From: CAZYZQ01 sp964652075
GTDB taxonomy: Bacteria; Bacillota; Clostridia; Oscillospirales; Oscillospiraceae
DNA length: 36,800 bases
NCBI GenBank assembly: GCA_964652075.1
Contig: CAZYZQ010000002.1
Span: 1 to 36,800, forward strand
Direction: 5' to 3'
Under the pieces are notes generated by a model. It was not told where the DNA came from. It did no database searches and saw only the letters and a program-made list of their open reading frames with translations. Each line of letters opens with the position of its first letter. Position 1 is the first letter of the stretch. Positions 28,265 through 35,071 of this stretch are shown here, piece after piece. A program made the translations under genes and the position numbers.

Positions 28265-30873
28265 GCGCGCACCTCCTCAGTCTTCTTCGTGGGAATGGGC
28301 AGCCACGGGCGGAACTGCTCGGGATCGATCCAGACGCCCTCGGGCGCGCCCGGGGCGGGCGTGACCTTGACCTGAAACGCGCGCAGCGTGTAGGTGCCGA
28401 CGACGTCGTTGAACGGGGCGGTGGACTTTGTGAGCATATTGACGTTCAGCTCGCGCCAGCCGTGCGTCTTTGTGTTCAGCGTCTCCGGCGTCCAGAAGCG
28501 CTCCATGTACACCGTCCCGGGGCCAATGGCCTCCGTGACCTTCGCGACGGCCTGCGTGCGGCCGCGCAGCGACTCGACATAGACCCACATTCCATCCGCG
28601 ATGCCGTACTGCTCCGCCGACTGCGGGTGAATCCACAATTCCGGCACCGGGTACATCTCGCGCAGCCACGGAATGTTGCGCAGCGTGTTGTGGTGGTAGT
28701 ACGGCACGCGGCCGCCTGTCAGTGTGAGCGGGTACTCCTTCGCGATCTCGCCGTTCGGGCTTTCGACCGGCTCAAGGTAGTAGGGCAGCGGGTCGTAGTC
28801 CTGCTTCGCGGGCGGCAGGTCGATCGGGCTGAACGGGCGGCCCGTGCGGCCAAGCTCGATCATGCTGTCGAGGTAGATTTCGCACTTCTTCGACGGCGTG
28901 GGGAAGCCGACGGGCTTGCCGCCGTTCTGCGGGTCGGGCTGGCGGTAGACGTAGTACGAGCGCCACTGCTCCTTCGGCAGATATTCGATCGGCGCTTTCG
29001 CACAGAATTCCTTCCACGTCATGCCGAGCCGCGCAACCCAGTGGTCGAGAAATTCCTCCATGCTGTCCCAGTAGGCCAGATCATGGCCCATATAGTCGGC
29101 GTCGAACGCTTTTTTGCATGCCTCGTGCCCCAGTTCGCCGCACTTTTTCGCGAGCCGCGACCAGAACAGCGTCTCGTCCATCGTCTCCCACAGATGCGTG
29201 ACCTGCTGACGCGCGACGAGCGTGTTGCAGGTCTCGACGAGCATATCCGTCTCCAGCCACTCCTCGGCGGGCAGCAGAATGTCCGCGTAGGCGGAGAAGG
29301 AGGTTGGATACATATACATATGGACAATGAAGTCCAGCTTTTCAATCGCCTTCGCCCAGCGCTGGCTGTCCGCCGTTGCGCCGAGCTTGTTGCCCGAGCG
29401 GTCGATCCAGACGCGCGGCTGATAGGGCTTGCCCGTCTCGATGGCCTCCAGAATGCTGGACGGGTGGCCCGCGTACCAGATGCCGAGGCCCTTGTGGTCC
29501 TGATAGCCGAGCCGCTTTTTCAGCTGCTCCGGCGGCAGGCGGTCGGCCGCGATCGGGACGGGGTAGTTCGGCATGTCGAAGCAGCCGCTCGTGCGGAAGC
29601 GCTGCAGCAGCGCGCCCGGACGCTCGACGTTGCCGAGCAGCAGGTCGAGCGTCGCCGCGCCCATGGCCGCCTGCACGGAGTTCGGCGTCTGGTCGGTTGC
29701 GACGCCGATGGCAAGGCCGCTGGGGCTGTTGCTTGTGTAGACGCGGATGGCCTCTTCAATTTTGGCCGGGTCGAGGCGGCAGATTTCGCCCGCCTTTTCC
29801 AGCGTGTACGGCGCGCAGCGCTCCCAGAGAAGCTGGAAGCCCGTCTTGTACCGGCGACCGTCCACCATGTATTCGCCCTCCAGCGCCGGGTCGAGGGACT
29901 CGTCGAACGGGTAGGACAGCGGCTTTGCGCTGTTTGTCTTTTTGTCCCAGACAAGGTAGGTATCATCCGCGGGCTTCACGCAGCACTTTGTCTCCAAGTC
30001 CACGAGATACGGCAGGTTCGTCCATTTTGTGACGAATTCCGCGTCATAGAGCTTGTGCTCCAGAATGTAGCGAATCCACGCCAGCTCGAGCGCGACGTCC
30101 GTGCCCGGGCGGATCGGCAGCCACACGTCGGCCTTCGCGGCGTCCGGGGTCAGGCGCGGGTCGATGACGACGGTCTTGACGCCCTTCGCCCGCAGATCGG
30201 CGACCATGCCGCCGCCCGAGGCCGGGCAGGAGTAGGACGGGTCGGTGCCCCAGAGTACAAGCGCACGGATCGGCGTGTCCGCCGGGAAGTACAGCTCGAG
30301 CGCGTTCGAGTCGGCAATGCTGGAGTCTGCGCCGCCGTACATCATCGTGTAGGCCAGCACGCGGGGCAGATAGCACTGCGCGCAGCCCGGCTCGAACCAG
30401 TTCGGCGTGCCGAAGATGTTGCAGAAGCGCGCGATTGACCAGATCTCCGGGTTGCCGCCGCCGCCCGTCGAGCAGAAGACGGCCTCCGCGCCGTATTTTT
30501 CGCGCGTTTCCAGCAGCTTCTTCGCAATCGTTTCCAATGCCTCGTCCCACGAGATGCGCTCCCAGCGGCCGCTGCCGCGCGGGCCGACGCGCCGCATGGG
30601 ATACTTGTTGCGGTTCGGGTGGTAGAGCGCCTGAATGCCGGAAAGGCCCTTGGCGCACATGCGCCCCTTGCTCATCGGGTCCTCCGGGTTGCCGCGCAGC
30701 GAGACGACGCGGCCGTTTTTCACCGTCGCCAGCACGCCGCAGTTGGCAATGCAGGCGCGGCAGGCGGTTTTCACGACGCGCGTACCGTCGTCCTGCGTGG
30801 GCGCGGCGGGACAGGGCGCAAGCGCGGGCGCGCCCAGCGTCAGCCGCCGCAGATCGGGATAGGACAGCTCCAT
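28261..30873 (-). CDS. Cytoplasmic DMSO-reductase-family molybdopterin oxidoreductase, catalytic subunit
   Basis: An 870-residue molybdo-bis-PGD enzyme. The amino-terminal [4Fe-4S] cysteines are 38, 41, 45 and 73 (CRACIANC...RMCAKG). Cofactor-binding regions include GNPEDPMSKG, LWGTDPSYSCPASGGG and, late, LTLTGGRVPYYHHNTLRN. A cysteine pair in EPGCAQCYLPRV (Cys164, Cys167) lies where this family places its metal ligand, so a Cys-ligated Mo is likely. There is no twin-arginine signal, so it stays in the cytoplasm. Substrate unknown: it groups broadly with the thiosulfate/polysulfide reductase-like members. GGAGGAG precedes the ATG, 27 bases after the gntR stop. Confidence 0.92.
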   Translation of the reverse strand: MELSYPDLRRLTLGAPALAPCPAAPTQDDGTRVVKTACRACIANCGVLATVKNGRVVSLRGNPEDPMSKGRMCAKGLSGIQALYHPNRNKYPMRRVGPRGSGRWERISWDEALETIAKKLLETREKYGAEAVFCSTGGGGNPEIWSIARFCNIFGTPNWFEPGCAQCYLPRVLAYTMMYGGADSSIADSNALELYFPADTPIRALVLWGTDPSYSCPASGGGMVADLRAKGVKTVVIDPRLTPDAAKADVWLPIRPGTDVALELAWIRYILEHKLYDAEFVTKWTNLPYLVDLETKCCVKPADDTYLVWDKKTNSAKPLSYPFDESLDPALEGEYMVDGRRYKTGFQLLWERCAPYTLEKAGEICRLDPAKIEEAIRVYTSNSPSGLAIGVATDQTPNSVQAAMGAATLDLLLGNVERPGALLQRFRTSGCFDMPNYPVPIAADRLPPEQLKKRLGYQDHKGLGIWYAGHPSSILEAIETGKPYQPRVWIDRSGNKLGATADSQRWAKAIEKLDFIVHMYMYPTSFSAYADILLPAEEWLETDMLVETCNTLVARQQVTHLWETMDETLFWSRLAKKCGELGHEACKKAFDADYMGHDLAYWDSMEEFLDHWVARLGMTWKEFCAKAPIEYLPKEQWRSYYVYRQPDPQNGGKPVGFPTPSKKCEIYLDSMIELGRTGRPFSPIDLPPAKQDYDPLPYYLEPVESPNGEIAKEYPLTLTGGRVPYYHHNTLRNIPWLREMYPVPELWIHPQSAEQYGIADGMWVYVESLRGRTQAVAKVTEAIGPGTVYMERFWTPETLNTKTHGWRELNVNMLTKSTAPFNDVVGTYTLRAFQVKVTPAPGAPEGVWIDPEQFRPWLPIPTKKTEEVRA

Positions 30874-30900
30874 TTTGTCTCCTCCTTCAAATGACGTTTA

Positions 30901-31626
30901 TCATACGGGGCCTTCCCCGCGAACCTGCGCCTGAATCCGGTCGATATGGCCGCGCATGACGGCCTCAGCCTGCTGCTCGTCGTGCGCGCAGATCGCGTGC
31001 AGCAGACGGCGGTGGTAGGCCACGGAGTCAAAGTACTTCTCCGGATGCTTGCCGTAGGCCTCCTCGTACAGACCCATGTTTGTGCCTGCCGCGTGGACGA
31101 TGCCGACGAACTGAATATAGAACTGGTTGTGCGACGCCGCCGCGCATTGCAGGTGGAACGCGTCGTCCAGCTCCAGCATGTCGGCGAGCGTCACGTGCCC
31201 GGCCTCAAACGCCGGAACGGCCTGCTCCATTCGTGTGAGCAGCTCCTCCAACGCGTCAAGATCTTCCTGTGTTGCATTGCGCGCGGCCAGCCGCGCCGCG
31301 TCGCCCTCGACGAGCACACGCGCCTCAAACAGGTCGGCGGCGAGCGTCGCATTGAGCGCAGTGTAGGTGCGCAGAATGCGCCCGACCGCGTCCGGCGACA
31401 GGAACGCGACGTAGTTGCCGTCGCCCTGCCGCTTTTCCAGCACACCGATGGCCGAGAGCGCTGCAATCGCCTCGCGTAGCGGCACGCGCGAAATGCCGAG
31501 CTGTTCGGCAAAGTCCCTCTCGCCCGGCAGCCGGTCGCCCGGCTTCAATGCGCCGGACTCGATCTGCGCAAGCAGATAGTCCACCACCTGCTGCGACAGG
31601 CTGTTTTTCTGAATCCGCTTCTCCAT
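30901..31626 (-). CDS. GntR-family regulator (FadR/FCD type), first gene of the molybdoenzyme operon
   Basis: A 241-residue regulator. The winged helix is at the start (QQVVDYLLAQIESGALKPG, RLPGERDFAEQLGISRVPL, REAIAALSAIGVLEKRQGDG). The rest is an FCD-type all-helical ligand domain (LFEARVLVEGDAARLAA, DDAFHLQCAAASHNQF, HRRLLHAICAHDEQQAEA), where the Asp/His residues of this family bind a metal and a carboxylate ligand. ATG 31626 follows GAGGTGG; a longer frame to 31776 would include the promoter. A near-perfect palindrome over its -10 region suggests autoregulation. As the molybdoenzyme genes follow in the same transcript, it should control the whole operon; the inducer may be the enzyme's substrate. 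Confidence 0.92.
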   Translation of the reverse strand: MEKRIQKNSLSQQVVDYLLAQIESGALKPGDRLPGERDFAEQLGISRVPLREAIAALSAIGVLEKRQGDGNYVAFLSPDAVGRILRTYTALNATLAADLFEARVLVEGDAARLAARNATQEDLDALEELLTRMEQAVPAFEAGHVTLADMLELDDAFHLQCAAASHNQFYIQFVGIVHAAGTNMGLYEEAYGKHPEKYFDSVAYHRRLLHAICAHDEQQAEAVMRGHIDRIQAQVRGEGPV

Positions 31627-31644
31627 AATCCACCTCAAATTGAT

Positions 31645-31673
31645 CTGGTATAGTGGTAATACCATTATACCAG
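31645..31673 (-). promoter_or_regulatory. Candidate GntR operator
   Basis: A 29-base near-perfect palindrome: CTGGTATA-A-TGGTA-T-TACCA-C-TATACCAG on the minus strand, with only the bases next to the centre arms unmatched. It contains an inner TGGTA-T-TACCA and overlaps the -10 box, the position expected for a repressor site of a FadR-type regulator. Confidence 0.75.
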
Positions 31674-31692
31674 AATTGAAATATCGTGTCAA
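31664..31692 (-). promoter_or_regulatory. Promoter of the gntR-molybdoenzyme operon
   Basis: Consensus TTGACA (31692-31687), 17 bases, TATAAT (31669-31664) on the minus strand. Confidence 0.9.
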
Positions 31693-31811
31693 CAGGCGAG
31701 CGGAATAAAAAAAGACGGCCGCCCGTCGGGACGCACCCTCGATCAAAACCGCAGGTGCGTCCGTTGCACACGGCACGAATTCGCCGGGAACCGATTCGTT
31801 ACATCGGATTT
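31693..31811. other. Intergenic stretch, left part of the repeat region
   Basis: No gene is supported. It holds short GC-rich sequence (including GCAGGTGCGTCCG) and leads into the 16-bp palindrome. It probably belongs to a decayed interspersed repeat. Confidence 0.5.
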
Positions 31812-31848
31812 CCCCGTAGGGGCGACCGCAAGGGTCGCCCCTACGGGG
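31812..31848. repeat. 16-bp palindromic (REP-like) repeat
   Basis: CCCCGTAGGGGCGACC / GGTCGCCCCTACGGGG (31812-31827 and 31833-31848) with a 5-nt loop. It shares GTAGGGGCG with the repeats flanking the gap at 25142. A further 12-base inverted pair, CGGGGTGTGCGG (31844-31855) and its complement (31966-31977), encloses the following sequence. Such elements are frequent in Oscillospiraceae intergenic DNA (recollection). Confidence 0.8.
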
Positions 31849-31919
31849 TGTGCGGATCCATGCACGATTCCCCTACCCGTCAATCGGGGGCTTGCGTACA
31901 GTGCGCTACGGCGTGTTGC

Positions 31920-31948
31920 TTGCCAGAGCTTCCCTGCGGGGGTATAAT
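31920..31948 (+). promoter_or_regulatory. Promoter-like sequence with no downstream gene on its strand
   Basis: TTGCCA (31920-31925), 17 bases, perfect TATAAT (31943-31948), pointing at the 3' end of mobA on the opposite strand. Confidence 0.5.
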
Positions 31949-31954
31949 GGCGTC

Positions 31955-32034
31955 GCAGCGGGCGGCCGCACACCCCGTATCTTCCCGCGGGGCGTCCCGG
32001 GGCCTGTTCCGCTGGGGCGAGGGAAGGGCCGCCG
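31955..32034 (+). ncRNA. Possible small structured RNA or mobA antisense leader
   Basis: Downstream of the promoter-like sequence, GGCGGCC (31961-31967) pairs with GGCCGCC (32027-32033) and CTTCCC (31981-31986) with GGGAAG (32021-32026); a GC-rich inner hairpin is possible. No U-run follows, and the stretch could instead be part of the interspersed repeat. Confidence 0.25.
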
Positions 32035-32037
32035 ATC

Positions 32038-32616
32038 CTATTGATGGTATAGCGCGCGATCCTCCACCATTGCCTTTACGGCAGCGAACTGTTCCGGCGT
32101 GTTGCAGTTTTGCAGAAGTGCTGCGTCGCCGGTGTATGGCACGGCGGCCAGATCGGCCTGCGTGAGCAATGCGCGCACGGGGGCAGGGCCGCTTGCCAGC
32201 AGCTGGGCGGCAAGCGGGGCTAGACGCCGGTGATAGACGGCCAGCAGCGGCTCCGGGCCGCGCGGCGATTGCAGGTATGCCCCGTCGCACCCCTGCGCCG
32301 TGTCCAGAAGCGCGCGCAGCGCAGGCTCCGGCACGAGCGGCGCATCAACCGGCAGGACAAGGCAGTATTCGAAGGACGCCGCCGTCAGGCAGGCGTGCAG
32401 CCCGCCGAGCGGGCCGCGCTCCGGCAACAGATCCGGCACGATTCGCGCGCCCGGCAGCGTCCGCGTCCCGCCGGCGAGCAGAAGCTCCTCCGCGCCGAGT
32501 GCGCGCAGCTTGTCCGCCTGCCACAAAAGCAGCGGTTTGCCGCAAAGTACCAACGACGCCTTGTCGCGCCCCATTCGGCGCGATTTGCCGCCGCAGAGAA
32601 GAATCCCCGTGAACAT
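32038..32616 (-). CDS. mobA: Molybdenum cofactor guanylyltransferase MobA
   Basis: A 192-residue nucleotidyltransferase that adds GMP to Mo-molybdopterin, making the bis-MGD cofactor used by DMSO-reductase-family enzymes. It opens with GILLCGGKSRRMGRDKASL (the GTP-binding LxGGxSxRMGxDK motif), then IVPDLLPERGPLGGLHACL and VLPVDAPLVPEPAL (metal-binding DxP). NTPEQFAAVKA near the end is also typical. Start ATG follows GGTGGAG. It is outside the moa operon, next to the molybdoenzyme operon that needs it. TATACT on the minus strand near 32645 may be its -10 box. Confidence 0.92.
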   Translation of the reverse strand: MFTGILLCGGKSRRMGRDKASLVLCGKPLLLWQADKLRALGAEELLLAGGTRTLPGARIVPDLLPERGPLGGLHACLTAASFEYCLVLPVDAPLVPEPALRALLDTAQGCDGAYLQSPRGPEPLLAVYHRRLAPLAAQLLASGPAPVRALLTQADLAAVPYTGDAALLQNCNTPEQFAAVKAMVEDRALYHQ

Positions 32617-32693
32617 CGCTCCACCGCCTTTCTGTGTCTTCAGTATAGCATATTACAGTGGGAAGTGGTAGAATAAAAGCAGGAGGCGATTTT

Positions 32694-33062
32694 ATGAAAC
32701 TGGAGCTGTTGGCGCAGCCATTTTCCGTCTGCAAGGTTGCAGATTATTCCGATGCGCCACTGGAGGATACCTTCTGCTTTCTCGGCAAGACGGACAAGGA
32801 GCGTTCGCTTGTGTGCCGCACGTCGCGCATCCCGGCGAACACGACGGCACGGGAGGACGGGTGGCGCGCGTTTCGCGTCGCGGGGACGCTGGACTTTTCA
32901 CTGGTCGGGATTCTGGCGAAGATCGCGGATGTGCTGGCGGCGGCCGGCGTCAGTATTTTTGCAGTCTCGACCTACGACACGGACTATGTTTTGACGCACG
33001 ATGCAGCGGCGGCGTGCGCCGCGTTACGGAGTGCGGGGTATGCGATTGAGGAGGTACAATGA
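32694..33062 (+). CDS. ACT-domain-containing protein
   Basis: A 122-residue protein: MKLELLAQPFSVCKVADYSD, then FCFLGKTDKERSLVCRTSRI, and at about residues 60-122 an ACT-like fold with VAGTLDFSLVGILAKIADVL, AAAGVSIFAVSTYDTDYVL. The DFSLVGIL...AGVSIFxxSTYxTDYxLV pattern is typical of stand-alone double-ACT proteins in bacteria related to CASTOR-like amino-acid sensors. Ligand binding is an inference. ATG 32694 follows AGGAGG; its stop overlaps the next ATG by four bases, so the two are co-translated. Promoter not clear; mobA is divergent. Confidence 0.85.
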   Translation: MKLELLAQPFSVCKVADYSDAPLEDTFCFLGKTDKERSLVCRTSRIPANTTAREDGWRAFRVAGTLDFSLVGILAKIADVLAAAGVSIFAVSTYDTDYVLTHDAAAACAALRSAGYAIEEVQ

Positions 33063-34567
33063 AGGAGCTGTACCGGAAGCTGCGCCGCCTCGGCATCGAC
33101 CTCGCGCCGCTCGGGCTGGCGGCGGGGCGGGAGGACAGCTATCCCTACTTCTGCACGCCGAAAAACGCCGACATCTTCGGCTGGAGCGGCGTGGACGGGA
33201 TTCACTTCTGCTTCGCGCGCGGGTTCGGCGAGACGGTGTTCGCCGTCAGCCCGATGAATGGAACCGGCGAGCGGCTGCATGTGATTGCGAACAATTTTGA
33301 GGATTTTCTGCGCCTGCTGCTCGCCTGTGGCGACGCGGCGGCGCTTGAGCAGGCGTGGCAGTGGGACGCCGCGCAGTTTGCGGCGTTTCTGGACGTGCAT
33401 CCGCCTACGCCGGAGCAGCAGGCCGTGCTAAATCAGCTTCGCGACCGGCTCGGCCTTACGCCGATGCCCAACCCCTATGCATTCATCCACGAGACGCAGG
33501 CAGAGTTCGACCTGACGCGCGTCCGCCGCGAGGACGAGGAGTTGGAAGCAGAGCTGGAAGCGCCGCCCGTGCGCAAGGTGCCGGCGTGGAAGGTGTACTA
33601 TGAAGGTAACTTCTGGGGCGGCCATGGCCGTCCGGGGCGGGAGTGCCCCGTGAATGTGCGCTTTTCGTGGCAGGGGCGCGCGTGCCGCGTGCCGTCCTGC
33701 TATCTGTGCGGCAAGGGGCTGGTGCTCGACCTGTGTACCCGCGCGCCGGGGCGCGAGATGCGCGACTTTCTGGACAAGTGGGAGCCGGTTCTGGAGGCGC
33801 AGGGCGGCGAGCCGAGGCCGGAGCAGCGGGAGCAGGTGGAGGCGGAGCAGCCGCTGCGGCTGAATACGCGCGCCATGCTCACGCTGAACGGCAAGGAAGT
33901 TCGCAGCAGCCACGGCAGCGGGCTGGTCTGGAACCCGGAATCCCACGATGACGGGGAGACCCGCGCCGCCGTGGAGCACTACGGCCTTGCGCCGGAGGAC
34001 GGCTGGGCGATTGCGCGCTTCTGCTTCCCGTGGCCGGGTGGCCGCCGCCCGCAGCTGCGCGCGCTCAGCCTGACGCTCTCCGAGGAGCCGCGCTTTGCGC
34101 CCGGCCCGCGGTTTGCGCCGGAAAGACCCGGCGAAACGGTCTGTTTCCCCCATCCGGCGACCGGAAAGGCGCACACGCTGACCGTACAGAAGATCGAGCG
34201 CGAGGCGTATTCGTTTGCGCAGGACGGCTGGGAGGTTCCGTCGAGCTTCGTCACGTTGTCCTACACGATCGACCCGCCGCTGCCGGCAGGCGAGGTGGAG
34301 CTTCGGGACTGCTGCGGCGGCGACGCCGCGCGCCCGGCGGTGTGCGACCCCATGGGGCCGGACGCGGCGGGCACTGCCTGTATCGGCATCATCGGCGGCG
34401 CGGACGGGCCGACAGCGCTGGGGTTTGCGCGGCAGGAAGAGAAGCCGCCGGTGCAGTACGCCGTCTCTTCGGCCTACTTTGACCCGCCGGAGCGGGTGAC
34501 GTGGCATCTTCTCCTCCGGCTGCCCGCGCCGCCGGAACAGACGGTGGTACTGCCCATACCGGAATAA
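33059..34567 (+). CDS. Unrecognised 502-residue protein with an IGIIGGADGPT motif
   Basis: No family recognised. It is soluble, without signal or membrane segments. The amino third (YPYFCTPKNADIFGWSGVDG, IHFCFARGFGETVFAVSP, NFEDFLRLLLACGD) recalls SMI1/KNR4-like or other immunity/regulatory folds, only weakly. The middle has WKVYYEGNFWGGHGRPG and a CYLCGKGLVLDLC stretch. Residues 442-452 read IGIIGGADGPT, a short motif known from beta subunits of Na+-pumping decarboxylases but here in a different protein context. It overlaps the ACT gene and ends before a terminator, forming a two-gene unit. Codon use fits the neighbourhood. Confidence 0.75.
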   Translation: MKELYRKLRRLGIDLAPLGLAAGREDSYPYFCTPKNADIFGWSGVDGIHFCFARGFGETVFAVSPMNGTGERLHVIANNFEDFLRLLLACGDAAALEQAWQWDAAQFAAFLDVHPPTPEQQAVLNQLRDRLGLTPMPNPYAFIHETQAEFDLTRVRREDEELEAELEAPPVRKVPAWKVYYEGNFWGGHGRPGRECPVNVRFSWQGRACRVPSCYLCGKGLVLDLCTRAPGREMRDFLDKWEPVLEAQGGEPRPEQREQVEAEQPLRLNTRAMLTLNGKEVRSSHGSGLVWNPESHDDGETRAAVEHYGLAPEDGWAIARFCFPWPGGRRPQLRALSLTLSEEPRFAPGPRFAPERPGETVCFPHPATGKAHTLTVQKIEREAYSFAQDGWEVPSSFVTLSYTIDPPLPAGEVELRDCCGGDAARPAVCDPMGPDAAGTACIGIIGGADGPTALGFARQEEKPPVQYAVSSAYFDPPERVTWHLLLRLPAPPEQTVVLPIPE

Positions 34568-34581
34568 ACTGTGATATCACG

Positions 34582-34610
34582 AAGGCCCGGCGCAATGCGC
34601 GCCGGGCCTT
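34582..34610 (+). terminator. Terminator after the 502-residue protein gene
   Basis: AAGGCCCGGCGC / GCGCCGGGCCTT (34582-34593 and 34599-34610), 12-bp stem with a 5-nt loop; the U-run is short. Confidence 0.75.
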
Positions 34611-34622
34611 GTATCGCTCTAT

Positions 34623-34660
34623 GGTTAGATAAAAATAACGAAGATTAGCCAAAACTAATC
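34623..34660. promoter_or_regulatory. Two TTAG-N6-CTAA-type operator copies (distal)
   Basis: Site A: GGTTAG-ATAAAA-ATAAC (34623-34639, one mismatch). Site B: GATTAG-CCAAAA-CTAATC (34643-34660, perfect 6-bp arms). They lie 60-100 bases upstream of the feo promoter and match three further copies at 34756, 34794 and 35338. Confidence 0.65.
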
Positions 34661-34663
34661 ACG

Positions 34664-34690
34664 AAGATTTGTGAAACCGTGACAAATCTT
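34664..34690. promoter_or_regulatory. 9-bp inverted repeat upstream of the feo promoter
   Basis: AAGATTTGT-N9-ACAAATCTT. It differs from the TTAG sites and might bind another regulator or form a weak hairpin; unassigned. Confidence 0.4.
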
Positions 34691-34721
34691 TGCAAAAGTG
34701 GAAAAAAGGCTCAGTTTTCAG

Positions 34722-34749
34722 TTGACAAATCCACAGAATGCGGTAAAAT
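34722..34749 (+). promoter_or_regulatory. Promoter of the feo operon
   Basis: TTGACA (34722-34727), 16 bases, TAAAAT (34744-34749). The expected start falls inside the operator at 34756-34775. Confidence 0.85.
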
Positions 34750-34755
34750 GTATGA

Positions 34756-34775
34756 GGGTTAGAAAAAGCTAACCC
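34756..34775 (+). promoter_or_regulatory. Operator over the feo transcription start
   Basis: GGGTTAG-AAAAAG-CTAACCC, perfect 7-bp arms, immediately after the -10 box. The shape resembles DtxR/IdeR-family metal-repressor sites (TTAGGTTAG...CTAACC), fitting iron repression of feo. Confidence 0.78.
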
Positions 34776-34793
34776 CTTCTTTTCCACGCGTAG

Positions 34794-34807
34794 TTAGAAA
34801 GAACTAA
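34794..34807 (+). promoter_or_regulatory. Operator copy in the feo leader
   Basis: TTAG-AAAGAA-CTAA, about 40 bases downstream of the first-site centre, before feoA. Confidence 0.65.
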
Positions 34808-34845
34808 TTTCTGTAAGCCATCACAAACACAAGGAGGCGGGCGAT

Positions 34846-35058
34846 ATGATGCCGTTGACATTGGCAGCTCCCGGCGAACGGCAGACAATCCTGCGCGTCG
34901 GCGGCAAGCAGGAGGTCAGAAAACATCTGGAGACACTGGGCTTTGTCGCAGGCGGAGACGTGACGATTATCTCCGAAATCGGGGGAAACGTGATTGTAAA
35001 CGTCAAAGATGCGCGCATTGCGATCAGCCGCGAAATGGCGCAGAAGATTATGGTCTAG
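34846..35058 (+). CDS. feoA: FeoA-family ferrous iron transport protein (first copy)
   Basis: A 70-residue SH3-like protein: MMPLTLAAPGERQTILRVGG, EVRKHLETLGFVAGGDVTI, GNVIVNVKDARIAISREMAQ. LGF-x-GxxVxI and the final AISREMAxKI pattern are FeoA features. It is thought to bind or regulate FeoB at the inner face of the membrane. AAGGAGGCGGG precedes the ATG; a second ATG follows directly, so the exact start is uncertain by one codon. It heads the feo operon. Confidence 0.92.
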   Translation: MMPLTLAAPGERQTILRVGGKQEVRKHLETLGFVAGGDVTIISEIGGNVIVNVKDARIAISREMAQKIMV

Positions 35059-35071
35059 GAGGGAGAAACGG

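Noticed and set aside
30340..30420. Selenocysteine in the molybdoenzyme
   Set aside because: There is no in-frame TGA in the gene; the candidate metal-ligand positions are ordinary cysteine codons.
28246..30438. 730-codon plus-strand frame
   Set aside because: Antisense to the molybdoenzyme catalytic gene.
31812..31848. Intrinsic terminator
   Set aside because: The stem is strong but has no U-run, and the sequence is shared with repeats elsewhere in the window, so it is called an interspersed palindrome.
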